Source: Algoriphagus faecimaris (GTDB lineage: Bacteria > Bacteroidota > Bacteroidia > Cytophagales > Cyclobacteriaceae). Taken from it: 64,000 bases of DNA. The stretch spans positions 124,001-188,000 of the forward strand of contig NZ_FNAC01000002.1 in assembly GCF_900101705.1 (NCBI RefSeq). Direction: 5' to 3'. The notes under the pieces were generated by a model. It was not told the origin of the DNA. It searched no databases and saw nothing but the letters and a program-made list of their open reading frames with translations. Below, piece by piece: positions 53,083 to 61,847 of this stretch. Positions within the stretch are counted from its first letter, which is position 1. Every line of letters starts with the position of its first letter. The translations under genes and the position numbers were made by a program.

Positions 53083-54681
53083 ATGAAAAAACTCAATCTT
53101 CTCTTTTTTGCTCTGTTTTTGACTACGGTATCCTTTGCACAGTCTTATTTTGAAGATGGCCTTTCCGCGGATTGGCACCGTTCTCGTCGAGAAGCTCTTC
53201 GAGCTTTGATGCCAGCTAACAGTATGGCGATTCTTTTTAACAATCCGGTAAAAAACAGGTCTAACGATGTGGATTTTATCTATCATCCCAATACCGATTT
53301 TTACTATTTGACTGGTTTGAGAGAGCCCAATGCCGCTTTGATTCTCTTTTCGGAGAAAAGACAAATCGGGGAAATGGAAGCTGATGAATTGATCTATGTA
53401 CAAGCCCGAGATCCCAGAGCTGAAATGTGGAATGGGAAACGGCTAGGAATCGAAGGAGTACAGGAGAAGCTCGGCTTTGATCAGGCATTTTTATATGATG
53501 AATTTGGGAAGAAGCCTGTATTAAATTTTGATGAATTTGATAAACTCCTAACTTTCAATTTATCTCAAGATATCGAAGGTAGTAGCTCCAATAATGGATT
53601 GAAAAAAATGATCAGCGATTTTAAGAAAGCTTCTAATTATCCTGAGGAAGTATCTGAGGTCCGCATGCAGATGTATCAGATGATACGGGCGACGGATATT
53701 GAAAACTCGGCAAATGTCGCTCAAATAATAGGCAGGTATAAAAACCGCTATCCTGAAGTAGCCAATGATCAGGTGTTAAAAGATTTTATGGAAGCAGAAA
53801 GTCCCGAGAAAAGGATGGAGGTCAGGGCAAAAGTGCCAGAGACTAAGACTGATATTTTTGCCCTGTCTCAGATGATGGATGTACTCAGGGAGGTAAAGAC
53901 GGCTCCAGAAATCGAACTCCTTGCAAAAGCGGCTAAAATATCGGCTATAGGCCAAATAGAAGTCATGAAAGCGACTAAGCCAGGCATGTCTGAGCGTGAG
54001 ATTCAAGGGGTGCACGAGTTTATCTACAAGCGGTATGGAGCAGAAAACGTAGGTTATCCTTCCATTGTGGGTGGAGGTAATAATGGCTGCATTCTGCACT
54101 ATATCGATAACGATATGAAGCATATCAGCGAGCGGCTTATCCTGATGGATCTAGGAGCGGAATGGCGAGGGTATACGGCGGATGTAACACGTACTATCCC
54201 AGTCTCTGGAAAGTTTAATGATGAAGAAAAAGCTATTTATGAACTGGTGTTGAAATCGCAAGAAGCAGGAATAGCGCTATGTAAACCGGGTGTTGAGTTT
54301 GGCGAAATCGGTCGAGTAACTCGAGAAATCATCAATGAGGGATTAGCCGAATTGGGAATCATAAAGACCGGTCAGCGTCACAATTATTTTCCGCATGGGA
54401 CCAGTCATCACCTAGGTCTAGATGTCCACGACCGTGGAGGATATGGTCCGCTGAAAGAAGGAGTGGTTTTGACAGTAGAACCAGGAATTTATATTCCCGA
54501 GGGGAGTGATTGTGATCCGAAGTGGTGGGGCATCGCAGTGAGAATAGAAGATGATATTTTGATCACGAGCGGAGATCCTGTCAATTTATCTGGGGATGCT
54601 CCACGTACAGTAGCAGGGATCGAGCAAATGATGCGTATACCAAGTGTCTTAGAAAACTGGGTCTTGCCCGAAATCGATTAG
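53083..54681 (+). CDS. Exported aminopeptidase P (M24 family)
   Basis: This 532-residue protein has a signal peptide (MKKLNLLFFALFLTTVSFAQ). An N-terminal creatinase-like domain is followed by a pita-bread M24 domain. Metal ligands are in LILMDLGAEWRGYTADVTRT (two Asp), PHGTSHHLGLDVHD (His), LTVEPGIYIPEGSD (Glu) and VRIEDDILIT (Glu). The enzyme removes N-terminal residues ahead of proline. The exported form is common in Bacteroidota. Right after it lies the dead GxxExxY gene. Confidence 0.94.
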   Translation: MKKLNLLFFALFLTTVSFAQSYFEDGLSADWHRSRREALRALMPANSMAILFNNPVKNRSNDVDFIYHPNTDFYYLTGLREPNAALILFSEKRQIGEMEADELIYVQARDPRAEMWNGKRLGIEGVQEKLGFDQAFLYDEFGKKPVLNFDEFDKLLTFNLSQDIEGSSSNNGLKKMISDFKKASNYPEEVSEVRMQMYQMIRATDIENSANVAQIIGRYKNRYPEVANDQVLKDFMEAESPEKRMEVRAKVPETKTDIFALSQMMDVLREVKTAPEIELLAKAAKISAIGQIEVMKATKPGMSEREIQGVHEFIYKRYGAENVGYPSIVGGGNNGCILHYIDNDMKHISERLILMDLGAEWRGYTADVTRTIPVSGKFNDEEKAIYELVLKSQEAGIALCKPGVEFGEIGRVTREIINEGLAELGIIKTGQRHNYFPHGTSHHLGLDVHDRGGYGPLKEGVVLTVEPGIYIPEGSDCDPKWWGIAVRIEDDILITSGDPVNLSGDAPRTVAGIEQMMRIPSVLENWVLPEID

Positions 54682-54728
54682 CAGCTCGCTATTGCGCTAC
54701 GGAGCGAAGAAAGGTTACTATTTTGGAA

Positions 54729-55105
54729 ATGCACGAAAATGATATTACAAAATTAATTTTGGACAAGGCATTTTTGATCCATAGATAGTTGTGTTCAGGA
54801 TTGCTTGAATCGATCTATGAAAAAGTCTTGGCTTTTGAATTAAAAAATGAAGGATTAAAAGTGACAAGTCAAGAACCAATCACTTTCAAATGGGATGGCT
54901 TTGTTTTTGAGAAAGGATTTCGAGCTGATCTGATTATTGAGATTAAGGTGATCATTGGAGTGAAATCATTTCAAATTTTATCACTGGTTCACCCAAAGCA
55001 ATTGTTGACCTATTTGAAATTAACTGAATTAAAGTTAGGACCACTTCTCAGTTTAATGAGGCACTGCTCAAAGACGGAATCAAAAGAGTTGTAAAAGGAT
55101 TATAA
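54729..55105 (+). pseudogene. Degenerate GxxExxY (PD-(D/E)XK-like) gene
   Basis: The frame opens with MHENDITKLILDKAFLIHR and hits TAG where the family has a Lys (KLGPGLLESVYE). After the stop the same frame gives SGLLESIYEKVLAFEL, FEKGFRADLIIE and HPKQLLTYLKLTELKLG, then shifts frame. The C-terminal family ending FNEALLKDGIKRVVKGL is read in another frame to a stop at 55105. In the intact family the EIKS motif follows; here it reads GVKS. One nonsense, one frameshift and an active-site change together make this a pseudogene. Confidence 0.85.
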
Positions 55106-55146
55106 ATTTCAATAAAACTCGTCGCGTCGTCGCTAGCTGAAAAACA

Positions 55147-55794
55147 TTAATCCCGGCTTTTCAAATCTCCACGCTTGATTGATCGAATGAATTGCCCCCA
55201 TGCAAAGGGATCGAGTAGACGAAGTGGTCTAGGACCGTATAGGTCTTGATTTTGAAGCATCTGACCCTGCTGGAAATAGCGGAAGTTTTCATTGCCAGAG
55301 GCAGGCATCTGCTCGGCCCATCGCAATAACATTTCAGGACTCATATTGGCGCGGCTAATGGACATCGGGTCGACCACATTCATAGCCAATACAGCATCTT
55401 TAAACTCCTTTTCGCTAGGGTAAGGCATTACTTCTATTTCAGCCAAGGCAATCTCATCCACTTCCATGGTCAGAATCAGACTGATTTTGTCAGATTCTAT
55501 ATTAGAAGGGACCTTAAAAGTTTGCCTTTTTAAACCGATAAAACTAAAAACCACACTATCTCCTTCCAATACAGGCATGGAGAAATAGCCGTATCTCCCA
55601 CTACTGGTGCCTCGGCCCTTTTTCGGAACATAAATATTTACACCAGGAACGGCATCAGTGCTGTCAGCATTTAAAATAATACCAGAGAGCTGAATTACTT
55701 TTTTATCAAGATCAGTTTGTGCGTGGGCATCAGACATGCCAAGCCATATTGACGAAACGAAAGCAAGTGCTAAGATTAAAATTGGATTCTTCAC
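55147..55794 (-). CDS. Exported protein with carboxypeptidase-like regulatory (CarboxypepD_reg) domain
   Basis: This 215-residue exported protein has a signal peptide (ending DAHAQ). A single beta-sandwich regulatory domain reads VIQLSGIILNADSTDAVPGV, NIYVPKKGRGTSSGRYGYFS and FIGLKRQTFKVP. About 110 further residues of helical and Arg-rich character follow. It has no barrel, so it is not a TonB receptor. Function unknown. It is divergent from the ArsR-type regulator gene and 107 bases from it. Confidence 0.8.
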   Translation of the reverse strand: MKNPILILALAFVSSIWLGMSDAHAQTDLDKKVIQLSGIILNADSTDAVPGVNIYVPKKGRGTSSGRYGYFSMPVLEGDSVVFSFIGLKRQTFKVPSNIESDKISLILTMEVDEIALAEIEVMPYPSEKEFKDAVLAMNVVDPMSISRANMSPEMLLRWAEQMPASGNENFRYFQQGQMLQNQDLYGPRPLRLLDPFAWGQFIRSIKRGDLKSRD

Positions 55795-55901
55795 GAATTT
55801 GTAACTAATTGGTCAGCCAAAAGTTGGCGGGTTGGAATCTGAATACCCTAATTTCGGGGGTTTTTTTAAATTCGCCAGTAAATCTTGGTTAAAACTTACT
55901 A

Positions 55902-56285
55902 ATGCGCCTCAAAAATATCAGTTTAAATTATGGATTACGAATTTTCAAGGCATTAGGTGAAGAACCTCGTGTGCGAATTATCCATTTGTTGATGCTGAAT
56001 AAAGAATTAACCATTTCTGATTTGGAACATATTTTGGATTTTACCCAGACCAAAACCAGCCGTCACCTCATTTATTTGAAGAATGCAGGACTTTTGGGAA
56101 GTCGTCGAGTAGACCAATGGATGTTTTATTACATCCTTGAAGAGTACCTGGAAATCATTCATCAGATTTTTAAGTTTATACAGAAGGATGCTAGTTTGAT
56201 TCGTGATCAGGAGACTTTCGAAATACTCAAATCCAATCGTGAATTGGCCATCAATAAAATTCAGAATAATCAATACCGTAGATAA
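55902..56285 (+). CDS. ArsR-family winged-helix regulator
   Basis: This 127-residue protein has the ArsR fold: GLRIFKALGEEPRVRIIHLL, TISDLEHILDFTQTKTSRHL (recognition helix), IYLKNAGLLGSRRVDQWMFY and a long helix at the end. No metal-binding cysteine pair is present, so it is a metal-free variant. It precedes the YjjG gene by six bases, so the two form a unit. Confidence 0.9.
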   Translation: MRLKNISLNYGLRIFKALGEEPRVRIIHLLMLNKELTISDLEHILDFTQTKTSRHLIYLKNAGLLGSRRVDQWMFYYILEEYLEIIHQIFKFIQKDASLIRDQETFEILKSNRELAINKIQNNQYRR

Positions 56286-56291
56286 AATCAT

Positions 56292-56987
56292 TTGAAAACT
56301 TACCAACACCTCTTCTTCGACTTGGACCATACTCTTTGGGATTATGATCGAAATGTCACCGAGTCCTTATCGGAACTCTATGAACATTACCAACTCACTG
56401 AACTTGGAATTCCAACTTTTGAAAAGTTTTTTGAGGCATTTCATGCTGTTAATTTTCAGCTTTGGGATTGGTACAATGTGGGTAAAATCGATAAAGTCAA
56501 TCTCCGAAAAGAGCGTTTTCCCCGGATCTTTACACATGCCGGGGGGCGTGCAGAGGGTATTCCTGTCGAGTTTGAAGAGGATTTCATGCATCGGACTTCA
56601 TCCAAGCCTCATGTTTTTCCTTATTCTAAAGAGATCCTCACTTACCTCAAAGAGAAGTACAAAGTGCATATTATTACCAATGGCTTTAATGAATCGCAGG
56701 CCAAAAAAATGAAGTCATCAGGTTTAGATGTTTTCTTTGATTTGGTGGTAACCTCAGAGACGACTGGTCATAAAAAACCGGATCCACGAATTTTTCATTA
56801 CGCGATGGGGCAGTTGAAAACAAATGCCAAAGATTGTCTCATGATCGGAGACAATCCCCAATCGGATATTTTGGGGGCGCAGCGGGCCGATATAGATCAG
56901 GTGTATTTCAATCCTGAGGGTAAAGTTTCAGATATTTTACCGACCTACGAAATAAAGCATCTTCAAGAGCTGGAGGCACTTTTGTAA
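56292..56987 (+). CDS. YjjG/YfnB-type HAD pyrimidine nucleotidase
   Basis: This 231-residue HAD enzyme has motif I FFDLDHTLWDYD (nucleophile Asp), motif II HIITNGFNESQ, motif III GHKKPDPRIF (Lys) and motif IV LMIGDNPQSDILGAQ. The WDYDRN and NGF contexts are those of YjjG, which removes non-canonical pyrimidine monophosphates. The start is TTG at 56292; no ATG fits the family alignment (KTYQHLFFDLD follows directly). It is six bases after the ArsR-type gene. Confidence 0.9.
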   Translation: MKTYQHLFFDLDHTLWDYDRNVTESLSELYEHYQLTELGIPTFEKFFEAFHAVNFQLWDWYNVGKIDKVNLRKERFPRIFTHAGGRAEGIPVEFEEDFMHRTSSKPHVFPYSKEILTYLKEKYKVHIITNGFNESQAKKMKSSGLDVFFDLVVTSETTGHKKPDPRIFHYAMGQLKTNAKDCLMIGDNPQSDILGAQRADIDQVYFNPEGKVSDILPTYEIKHLQELEALL

Positions 56988-56997
56988 GTAAAATCAC

Positions 56998-57027
56998 GCT
57001 CCTTTAGCCTCGGAAATCCTATCTTTG
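56998..57027 (+). promoter_or_regulatory. Candidate promoter of pruA
   Basis: TATCTTTG at 57020-57027 matches the -7 element. CTCCTTTAG about 15-20 bases upstream is a weak -33. The pruA ATG at 57058 is 31 bases downstream. Confidence 0.5.
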
Positions 57028-57057
57028 AAATTCAGAAATCACATAAACTCCAATAGT

Positions 57058-58692
57058 ATGTTAAAAGGTTTTTTCAACGTGCCTACACCGGTCAATGAGC
57101 CGGTGAAATCCTATGCGCCGGGAAGCCCTGAGCGTAAAGAATTACAAGCCAAACTCGCCGAGTTGCGAGCCACTCAAGTCGATGTGCCTATGTACATCGG
57201 TAGTGAGGAAATCCGTACGGGAAAAACTAGACCCCTCTCTCCTCCCCATGATCATCAGCATATTTTGGGGCATTTTCATGAGGGAGATGCCTCACACGTC
57301 GAGCAGGCGATCAATGCAGCTCTGGGAGCTAAGGAAGCTTGGGAAAATCTGGAATGGGAACAGCGTGCTGCCATTTTCTTAAAAGCAGCCGATTTATTGG
57401 CGGGTCCTTACCGAGCCAAGATCAACGCAGCTACTATGCTTGGACAATCCAAAAATGCCATGCAGGCTGAAATTGACTCCGCTTGTGAGTTTATCGATTT
57501 TCTTCGGTTCAATGTGAAGTACATGACAGAGATATATGCTCAGCAGCCGCCTGTTTCAGGTGGAGGGGTATGGAACCGTTTAGAGCAACGGCCATTAGAA
57601 GGCTTTGTATTTGCCCTGACTCCCTTCAACTTCACTGCAATCGCCGGGAATCTCCCAACTTCTGCAGCCATGATGGGTAATACCATCGTGTGGAAACCAG
57701 CCTACACACAGATCTATTCAGCGAATGTGCTGATGGAAGTCTTTAGAGAAGCTGGAGTTCCCGATGGAGTGATCAATTTGATCTATGTAGATGGACCTAC
57801 GGCTGGGGATATCATCTTCAAGCATCCTGATTTTGCAGGAATTCACTTCACAGGTTCTACGGGCGTATTCCAGCATATCTGGAAAACCATAGGAGAAAAT
57901 ATCAAGCTTTATAAATCCTATCCAAGAATCGTGGGAGAGACTGGTGGAAAAGACTTTGTACTCGCACACAAATCCGCTGATGCCAAAGCTGTTGCTGTAG
58001 GATTGGTTAGAGGTGCATTTGAATACCAAGGCCAAAAATGCTCTGCTGCTTCAAGAGCCTATATTCCATCCAACCTTTGGGAGGATGTTAAAAAGTACAT
58101 GCTGGAGGATTTGGCAAGCCTGAAAATGGGTGGAACAGAAGATTTTACCAACTTTATCAATGCAGTCATTGATGAGAAGTCATTTGACAAAATTGCCAAG
58201 TATATAGATAATGCAAAAGCTGCCGAGGGAGTAGAAATCATCGCGGGCGGTAACTACGACAAGTCTAAAGGTTACTTCATCGAACCAACTGTCATCCTGA
58301 CTCAGGACCCGATGTACACAACCATGTGTGAAGAGATTTTTGGTCCGGTTTTGACCATCTACGTGTACAATGCGGAGCATTTTGAGACGGTGCTCGAACT
58401 CGTCGATCAGACTTCCCCTTATGCATTGACTGGCGCTGTTTTCTCCCAAGATCGCTATGCCATAGAATTGGCTACGCAAAAGCTAAGAAACGCCGCGGGG
58501 AATTTCTACATTAATGACAAGCCAACCGGCGCTGTGGTCGGTCAGCAGCCATTTGGTGGAGCGAGAGCTTCCGGTACCAACGATAAGGCCGGCTCGATGA
58601 TCAATTTGCTCCGCTGGGTGTCTCCACGCACCATTAAGGAAACCTTTGTGTCTCCTACGGATTATCGATATCCTTTTTTGGGGAAAGATTAA
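57058..58692 (+). CDS. pruA: L-glutamate gamma-semialdehyde (1-pyrroline-5-carboxylate) dehydrogenase
   Basis: This ~544-residue aldehyde dehydrogenase oxidises glutamate semialdehyde to glutamate in proline and arginine breakdown. It has FALTPFNFTAIAGNLPTSAA, HFTGSTGVFQHIWKTIG (NAD fold), IVGETGGKDFV (base Glu) and GAFEYQGQKCSAASRAY (catalytic Cys). I chose the ATG at 57058 (MLKGFFNVPTPVNEP), where the family begins. The TTG at 57025 lies inside the promoter element. Downstream are three hairpins, the last a terminator. Confidence 0.95.
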   Translation: MLKGFFNVPTPVNEPVKSYAPGSPERKELQAKLAELRATQVDVPMYIGSEEIRTGKTRPLSPPHDHQHILGHFHEGDASHVEQAINAALGAKEAWENLEWEQRAAIFLKAADLLAGPYRAKINAATMLGQSKNAMQAEIDSACEFIDFLRFNVKYMTEIYAQQPPVSGGGVWNRLEQRPLEGFVFALTPFNFTAIAGNLPTSAAMMGNTIVWKPAYTQIYSANVLMEVFREAGVPDGVINLIYVDGPTAGDIIFKHPDFAGIHFTGSTGVFQHIWKTIGENIKLYKSYPRIVGETGGKDFVLAHKSADAKAVAVGLVRGAFEYQGQKCSAASRAYIPSNLWEDVKKYMLEDLASLKMGGTEDFTNFINAVIDEKSFDKIAKYIDNAKAAEGVEIIAGGNYDKSKGYFIEPTVILTQDPMYTTMCEEIFGPVLTIYVYNAEHFETVLELVDQTSPYALTGAVFSQDRYAIELATQKLRNAAGNFYINDKPTGAVVGQQPFGGARASGTNDKAGSMINLLRWVSPRTIKETFVSPTDYRYPFLGKD

Positions 58693-58694
58693 TT

Positions 58695-58725
58695 GACCTT
58701 TGGGGTTTTGAAAACCCCGAAGGTC
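58695..58725 (+). terminator. First hairpin downstream of pruA
   Basis: GACCTT and GGGGTTTT pair with AAAACCCC and AAGGTC (one mismatch), forming a ~14-bp stem, but only a short U-run follows. It probably stabilises the mRNA end. Confidence 0.6.
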
Positions 58726-58756
58726 TTATTGCAAAAAACATTCAAGTTCAGAAAAA

Positions 58757-58781
58757 CTTCGAGGTAGAAAAGACCTCGAAG
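58757..58781 (+). repeat. Second hairpin downstream of pruA
   Basis: A perfect 9-bp inverted repeat CTTCGAGGT/ACCTCGAAG with a 7-base loop and no T-run. Confidence 0.6.
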
Positions 58782-58797
58782 ATTTTCAAGAGCCTCG

Positions 58798-58829
58798 GTC
58801 CCGATAAAATCGTGATCGGGGCTTTTTTT
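58798..58829 (+). terminator. Terminator downstream of pruA
   Basis: CCCGAT/ATCGGG with a 9-base loop is followed by GC and seven T. It resembles the CCCGAT hairpins seen elsewhere in the window. Confidence 0.8.
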
Positions 58830-58913
58830 GTGACCTAAAGGATTAAAAAAAAATCGAAAGCCCCGTTTACTAGAAAAGATTTCTTTACAAAAACATTTAA
58901 TATTAGTCACAAT

Positions 58914-59258
58914 TTATTGTTTTGCTTTAAATACGGTGTAAACAATTAGAACATAAATTAACATCAAAATACCGTTTACAATTACATAAAGCGGGGCTGA
59001 AAACTCAGAAAAAGAAAAAATTAAATTGCTCGAAAAAGCAATCAAAAAGAAAATGCCTGAAACTACCCTCATCATTGTTGTGGTTCTTGGAAACCTGAAA
59101 CTAATCGCTATCGCCAATAATAAGCTAATCGTAGTAAACAAAAAACAGCCCAAACTTAACAGCGTTTTGTTTTCAAAACTGTAAAAGCGATAAAAACCAT
59201 AGGCTATTAATCCACACACTCCGATTGCAATGGCTGACTTAACTAAATTTATTTTCAC
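58914..59258 (-). CDS. Small four-helix membrane protein of unknown function
   Basis: This 114-residue protein with four hydrophobic helices fills almost its whole length (IAIGVCGLIAYGFYRFY, LGCFLFTTISLLLAIAISF, RVVSGIFFLIAFSSNLIF, LYVIVNGILMLIYVLIVYTV). I do not recognise a family. It is 11 bases downstream of the SPFH gene on the same strand, so it probably belongs to the same operon and might anchor the SPFH protein to the membrane. Confidence 0.75.
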   Translation of the reverse strand: MKINLVKSAIAIGVCGLIAYGFYRFYSFENKTLLSLGCFLFTTISLLLAIAISFRFPRTTTMMRVVSGIFFLIAFSSNLIFSFSEFSAPLYVIVNGILMLIYVLIVYTVFKAKQ

Positions 59259-59269
59259 CTCTTATTTAG

Positions 59270-60544
59270 TTACACGCCTGGAGGCGGGGGTGGAACATTT
59301 GAAAATAGGTTTGCAAGTTCAGTAATATTACCTGCCAATTCCCATCCAGTCATGCCCTCTTTCCATGCATAATGATTTTTTGTCAACTGTCCGTTTTGTG
59401 CAAGTTGTTTGATTTGTTCAAGATTGTATGGACCAGATTGTTGTCCGTTAGATGAGATATAATAAAGTAAAGCTGGTGGTGGCGGAGGCATTTTATTCAG
59501 GTTTGTCATCATTCCTCCCATTTGATTACCCATAGTACCACCGATTCCCATTCCCACCAGAAGACCAACGGGATTTAAACCTCCACTATCTCCTCCGCCA
59601 AGATTTATATTTCCCATTTCTCCCAAATTCTCGGCAGCGGTTTTTAAAACTTCGGATTGTTTATTCAATTGATGAACTTGGAAATTTTTACCCTCAACAC
59701 CTAATTCCACATCCTTTCGATTTATTCTCAAGGTTTCATCCAGATTTTCAATCTCAATGTCTGTTTTTGCCTCAATAAATTTGGTTTGTTGGTCGGCAGT
59801 GGATTTTTTGAGTTGAAGATAGTGTGGATTTTCCTTGTCCAATTCTAAGGCACTGATATCAATCCGCTTAAAGTTGATTCCGAAATCATCTTCAAGAACT
59901 GCCTTGATTTTCGATTTGACCAACTCACCGATTTCGTCAATTTTTCTTTCCAGTTGCATAACCGGAATATTTTCATCCAGAGGAATGTTCAATACGATTG
60001 ATTTAACTTTACGAATGAAAAACCCCTTGATTTGATTTTTAAAATCTTCAAGGTCAAATTCACGAAGCCTATTTAATTTTATAAATGATTTGTAATCAGT
60101 CAGATTAAAAGTCATACTACCTCTTACTGCACAAGGAACACCCAATTCAGGAAAACGCGGGTCGAATATATCAAAATACGGGATCCCGAATTTTATTTGA
60201 TTATTTCTTGCGAGGTTGATAAAATAAATTTCCGCTTGAAATGGGGAACTGCCACCAAATGCAGCTCCGACAATACTTGTAAGAACAGGAAAGTTGGCTG
60301 TTCTAATGGTATCGTCATGTGGGCCAATAATATAATCCTGAATTGTTCCTTGATTTTGCTGATAGACAAAAACTGCTAGTTCTCCGTCTTTAACGCGTAA
60401 ACTGCTACCATAGCGGATCGCGTTTTCTTTCTTTGAAGAATTTGCAGTACCCGAAGGTTTCCATTTCCAAACAAGATATTCCGGTTCGTCACAGCGGATG
60501 ACATCCATGAGTCCGCCTTCGCTTTTATTTCCAAATAATATCAT
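59270..60544 (-). CDS. SPFH-domain protein with C-terminal GYF_2 domain (virion-core/YdjI-like)
   Basis: This 424-residue cytoplasmic protein starts with the 'virion core'-like SPFH domain: LMDVIRCDEPEYLVWKWKPS, SSLRVKDGELAVFVYQQ and YFDIFDPRFPELGVPCAVRG. A coiled-coil region follows (LKKSTADQQTKFIEAKTDIE and after). A Gly/Met-rich stretch (GGGDSGGLNPVGLLVGMGIG) and a proline run lead to a GYF_2 domain at about 355-410: LYYISSNGQQSGPYNLEQIK, YAWKEGMTGWELAG. The end is PPPPPGV. GYF domains bind proline runs, so the protein may bind itself. It is 4 bases downstream of the TerB-like gene. Confidence 0.85.
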   Translation of the reverse strand: MILFGNKSEGGLMDVIRCDEPEYLVWKWKPSGTANSSKKENAIRYGSSLRVKDGELAVFVYQQNQGTIQDYIIGPHDDTIRTANFPVLTSIVGAAFGGSSPFQAEIYFINLARNNQIKFGIPYFDIFDPRFPELGVPCAVRGSMTFNLTDYKSFIKLNRLREFDLEDFKNQIKGFFIRKVKSIVLNIPLDENIPVMQLERKIDEIGELVKSKIKAVLEDDFGINFKRIDISALELDKENPHYLQLKKSTADQQTKFIEAKTDIEIENLDETLRINRKDVELGVEGKNFQVHQLNKQSEVLKTAAENLGEMGNINLGGGDSGGLNPVGLLVGMGIGGTMGNQMGGMMTNLNKMPPPPPALLYYISSNGQQSGPYNLEQIKQLAQNGQLTKNHYAWKEGMTGWELAGNITELANLFSNVPPPPPGV

Positions 60545-60548
60545 TCTG

Positions 60549-61328
60549 TTATTTTTTGGAACTTAATTGCGAGACCATATTTTCTATTTCTGCAAGCAAA
60601 GATTTGTCATCTTTCAAAGACATTTTTGCTTTAAAAACGACCTGGTCTATTTTTGATTTCCATGCAGGAACTAATGCATTGTGTTCTTCCTCTGCAATAG
60701 TCTTTTTGCTAAAAAAACCCTTCTTAATAGGAGTGGCCTTAGAAATACCTAAAGTTAAAAATTCCAATAAAGGTTCTTTTGTATTTGGAATTGGAAAGCT
60801 AGTTATTATCTGTACTTTTCTTGAATGAATTTTTTCTTTGTGCAATTCCTCATGTTTTTTTAGTCGTTCTTCATTTTTCTGTTTATCTAAAGCTGCATAA
60901 GAATTCCCCATAATACCACCTAGGATCCCTCCCATATCACCAGTGTGAATTTCTCTAAATTGATCCTTAGGAATATTATCCGCTTCCATTAACGCTTCAA
61001 ACAATTTGTTAATGGTAGCATCGCTTTGAATATCCCTAAATTCATATCCACAATCTGAGCATTTACCTGAAAAAGATTGAACAATTGATCCACAAGAAGG
61101 ACATTTTTTCACATCACCATACTTATCAGATTTTGGTGCAGAAACTGGAGGCGAATCTTTTTTTGCTTGATTTTTCTCGAAAAGCTTTGCATCAAGCACC
61201 ATTTCAAATTCATCCAAATCAATACCTTCTGCTTCTGCTTTTTTAAAAAGAACTTGCTTTTCTTTTTCTGTTAGCTCGCCATCAGCAAGGGCAAGTTCAA
61301 TGAGTTTTTCTACTTGTTCGTTATACAT
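60549..61328 (-). CDS. TerB-like/zinc-ribbon protein
   Basis: This 259-residue protein has an N-terminal TerB-like helical domain (VEKLIELALADGELTEKEKQ, with the D-G-x-L-T pattern). A zinc ribbon follows, with CPSCG (Cys76, Cys79) and CSDCG (Cys90, Cys93). After it come a charged helical region (NEERLKKHEELHKEKIHSRK) and a C-terminal domain without known similarity. In other bacteria zinc-ribbon proteins sit next to SPFH genes (the ydjG-ydjI type of membrane stress locus). Here it is directly upstream of the SPFH gene. Biochemical role unknown. Confidence 0.75.
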   Translation of the reverse strand: MYNEQVEKLIELALADGELTEKEKQVLFKKAEAEGIDLDEFEMVLDAKLFEKNQAKKDSPPVSAPKSDKYGDVKKCPSCGSIVQSFSGKCSDCGYEFRDIQSDATINKLFEALMEADNIPKDQFREIHTGDMGGILGGIMGNSYAALDKQKNEERLKKHEELHKEKIHSRKVQIITSFPIPNTKEPLLEFLTLGISKATPIKKGFFSKKTIAEEEHNALVPAWKSKIDQVVFKAKMSLKDDKSLLAEIENMVSQLSSKK

Positions 61329-61376
61329 TGTTGGATTTGATTAAAGAGCTTTTTTTTCACTATAGATTAGAATTAA

Positions 61377-61598
61377 CTACTTCATTATTCTCCTTTCTAT
61401 CTCCTCCACTGAATGTACCGTGTCGATAATTTCACCGTTAGTAAGGCAAATTCTTGATTCAACTCGGACCCTCACTTTATCATCATCTTTCCTTTTTGAA
61501 AGGTCAATTATGTGGAGGATATGGTTGACATTGATCAATCTGTGGTCTGAACCCTGCAATGTCAAGGGGTTATAATTATCTTCGATTTTGATGAACAT
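61377..61598 (-). CDS. Small conserved-looking protein of unknown function
   Basis: This 73-residue soluble protein has DHRLINVNHILHIIDLSKRK, VRVRVESRICLTNGEII and DTVHSVEEIERRIM. The pattern of two or three strands and a helix is typical of small protein-binding modules of the 'flagellar-FlbD-like' kind (residues NVNHI and NGEII), though I cannot name the family with certainty. It is 48 bases upstream of the TerB-like gene and may lead its operon. Confidence 0.65.
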   Translation of the reverse strand: MFIKIEDNYNPLTLQGSDHRLINVNHILHIIDLSKRKDDDKVRVRVESRICLTNGEIIDTVHSVEEIERRIMK

Positions 61599-61847
61599 TC
61601 CAGTTTAATTTTGGGTGACTATTTATTCTAAAGATTTCAGTTAGGAACTTTTACTTTTAATCGGGCAGAATCAGAAAAAACCCGATTGTACAAATGAAAA
61701 ACCCTTTTACTCAATTAGCTTGTAAGGCTTTACTAATTGTTTGGCCAAATTACCAATGTGATTCAAAGAAAGATGGACAAAACTGTTCCAAATAGGCTCA
61801 AATAGCCGGGCAGCCCAAAGCAAAAAGAAATAACAAGAACCTAAAGA
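61599..61847. other. Spacer between the SPFH and EamA units
   Basis: About 250 AT-rich bases, both neighbours on the minus strand. I see no strong terminator hairpin for the EamA gene and no promoter match to TAnnTTTG for the 73-residue gene, so the two units may be joined or use other signals. Confidence 0.4.

Noticed and set aside
57025..57057. TTG start 11 codons upstream of pruA
   Set aside because: It lies inside the TATCTTTG promoter element; the family starts at the ATG 57058.
58689..58910. 73-residue minus-strand frame after pruA
   Set aside because: It is built from the three hairpins and terminator; no coding character.
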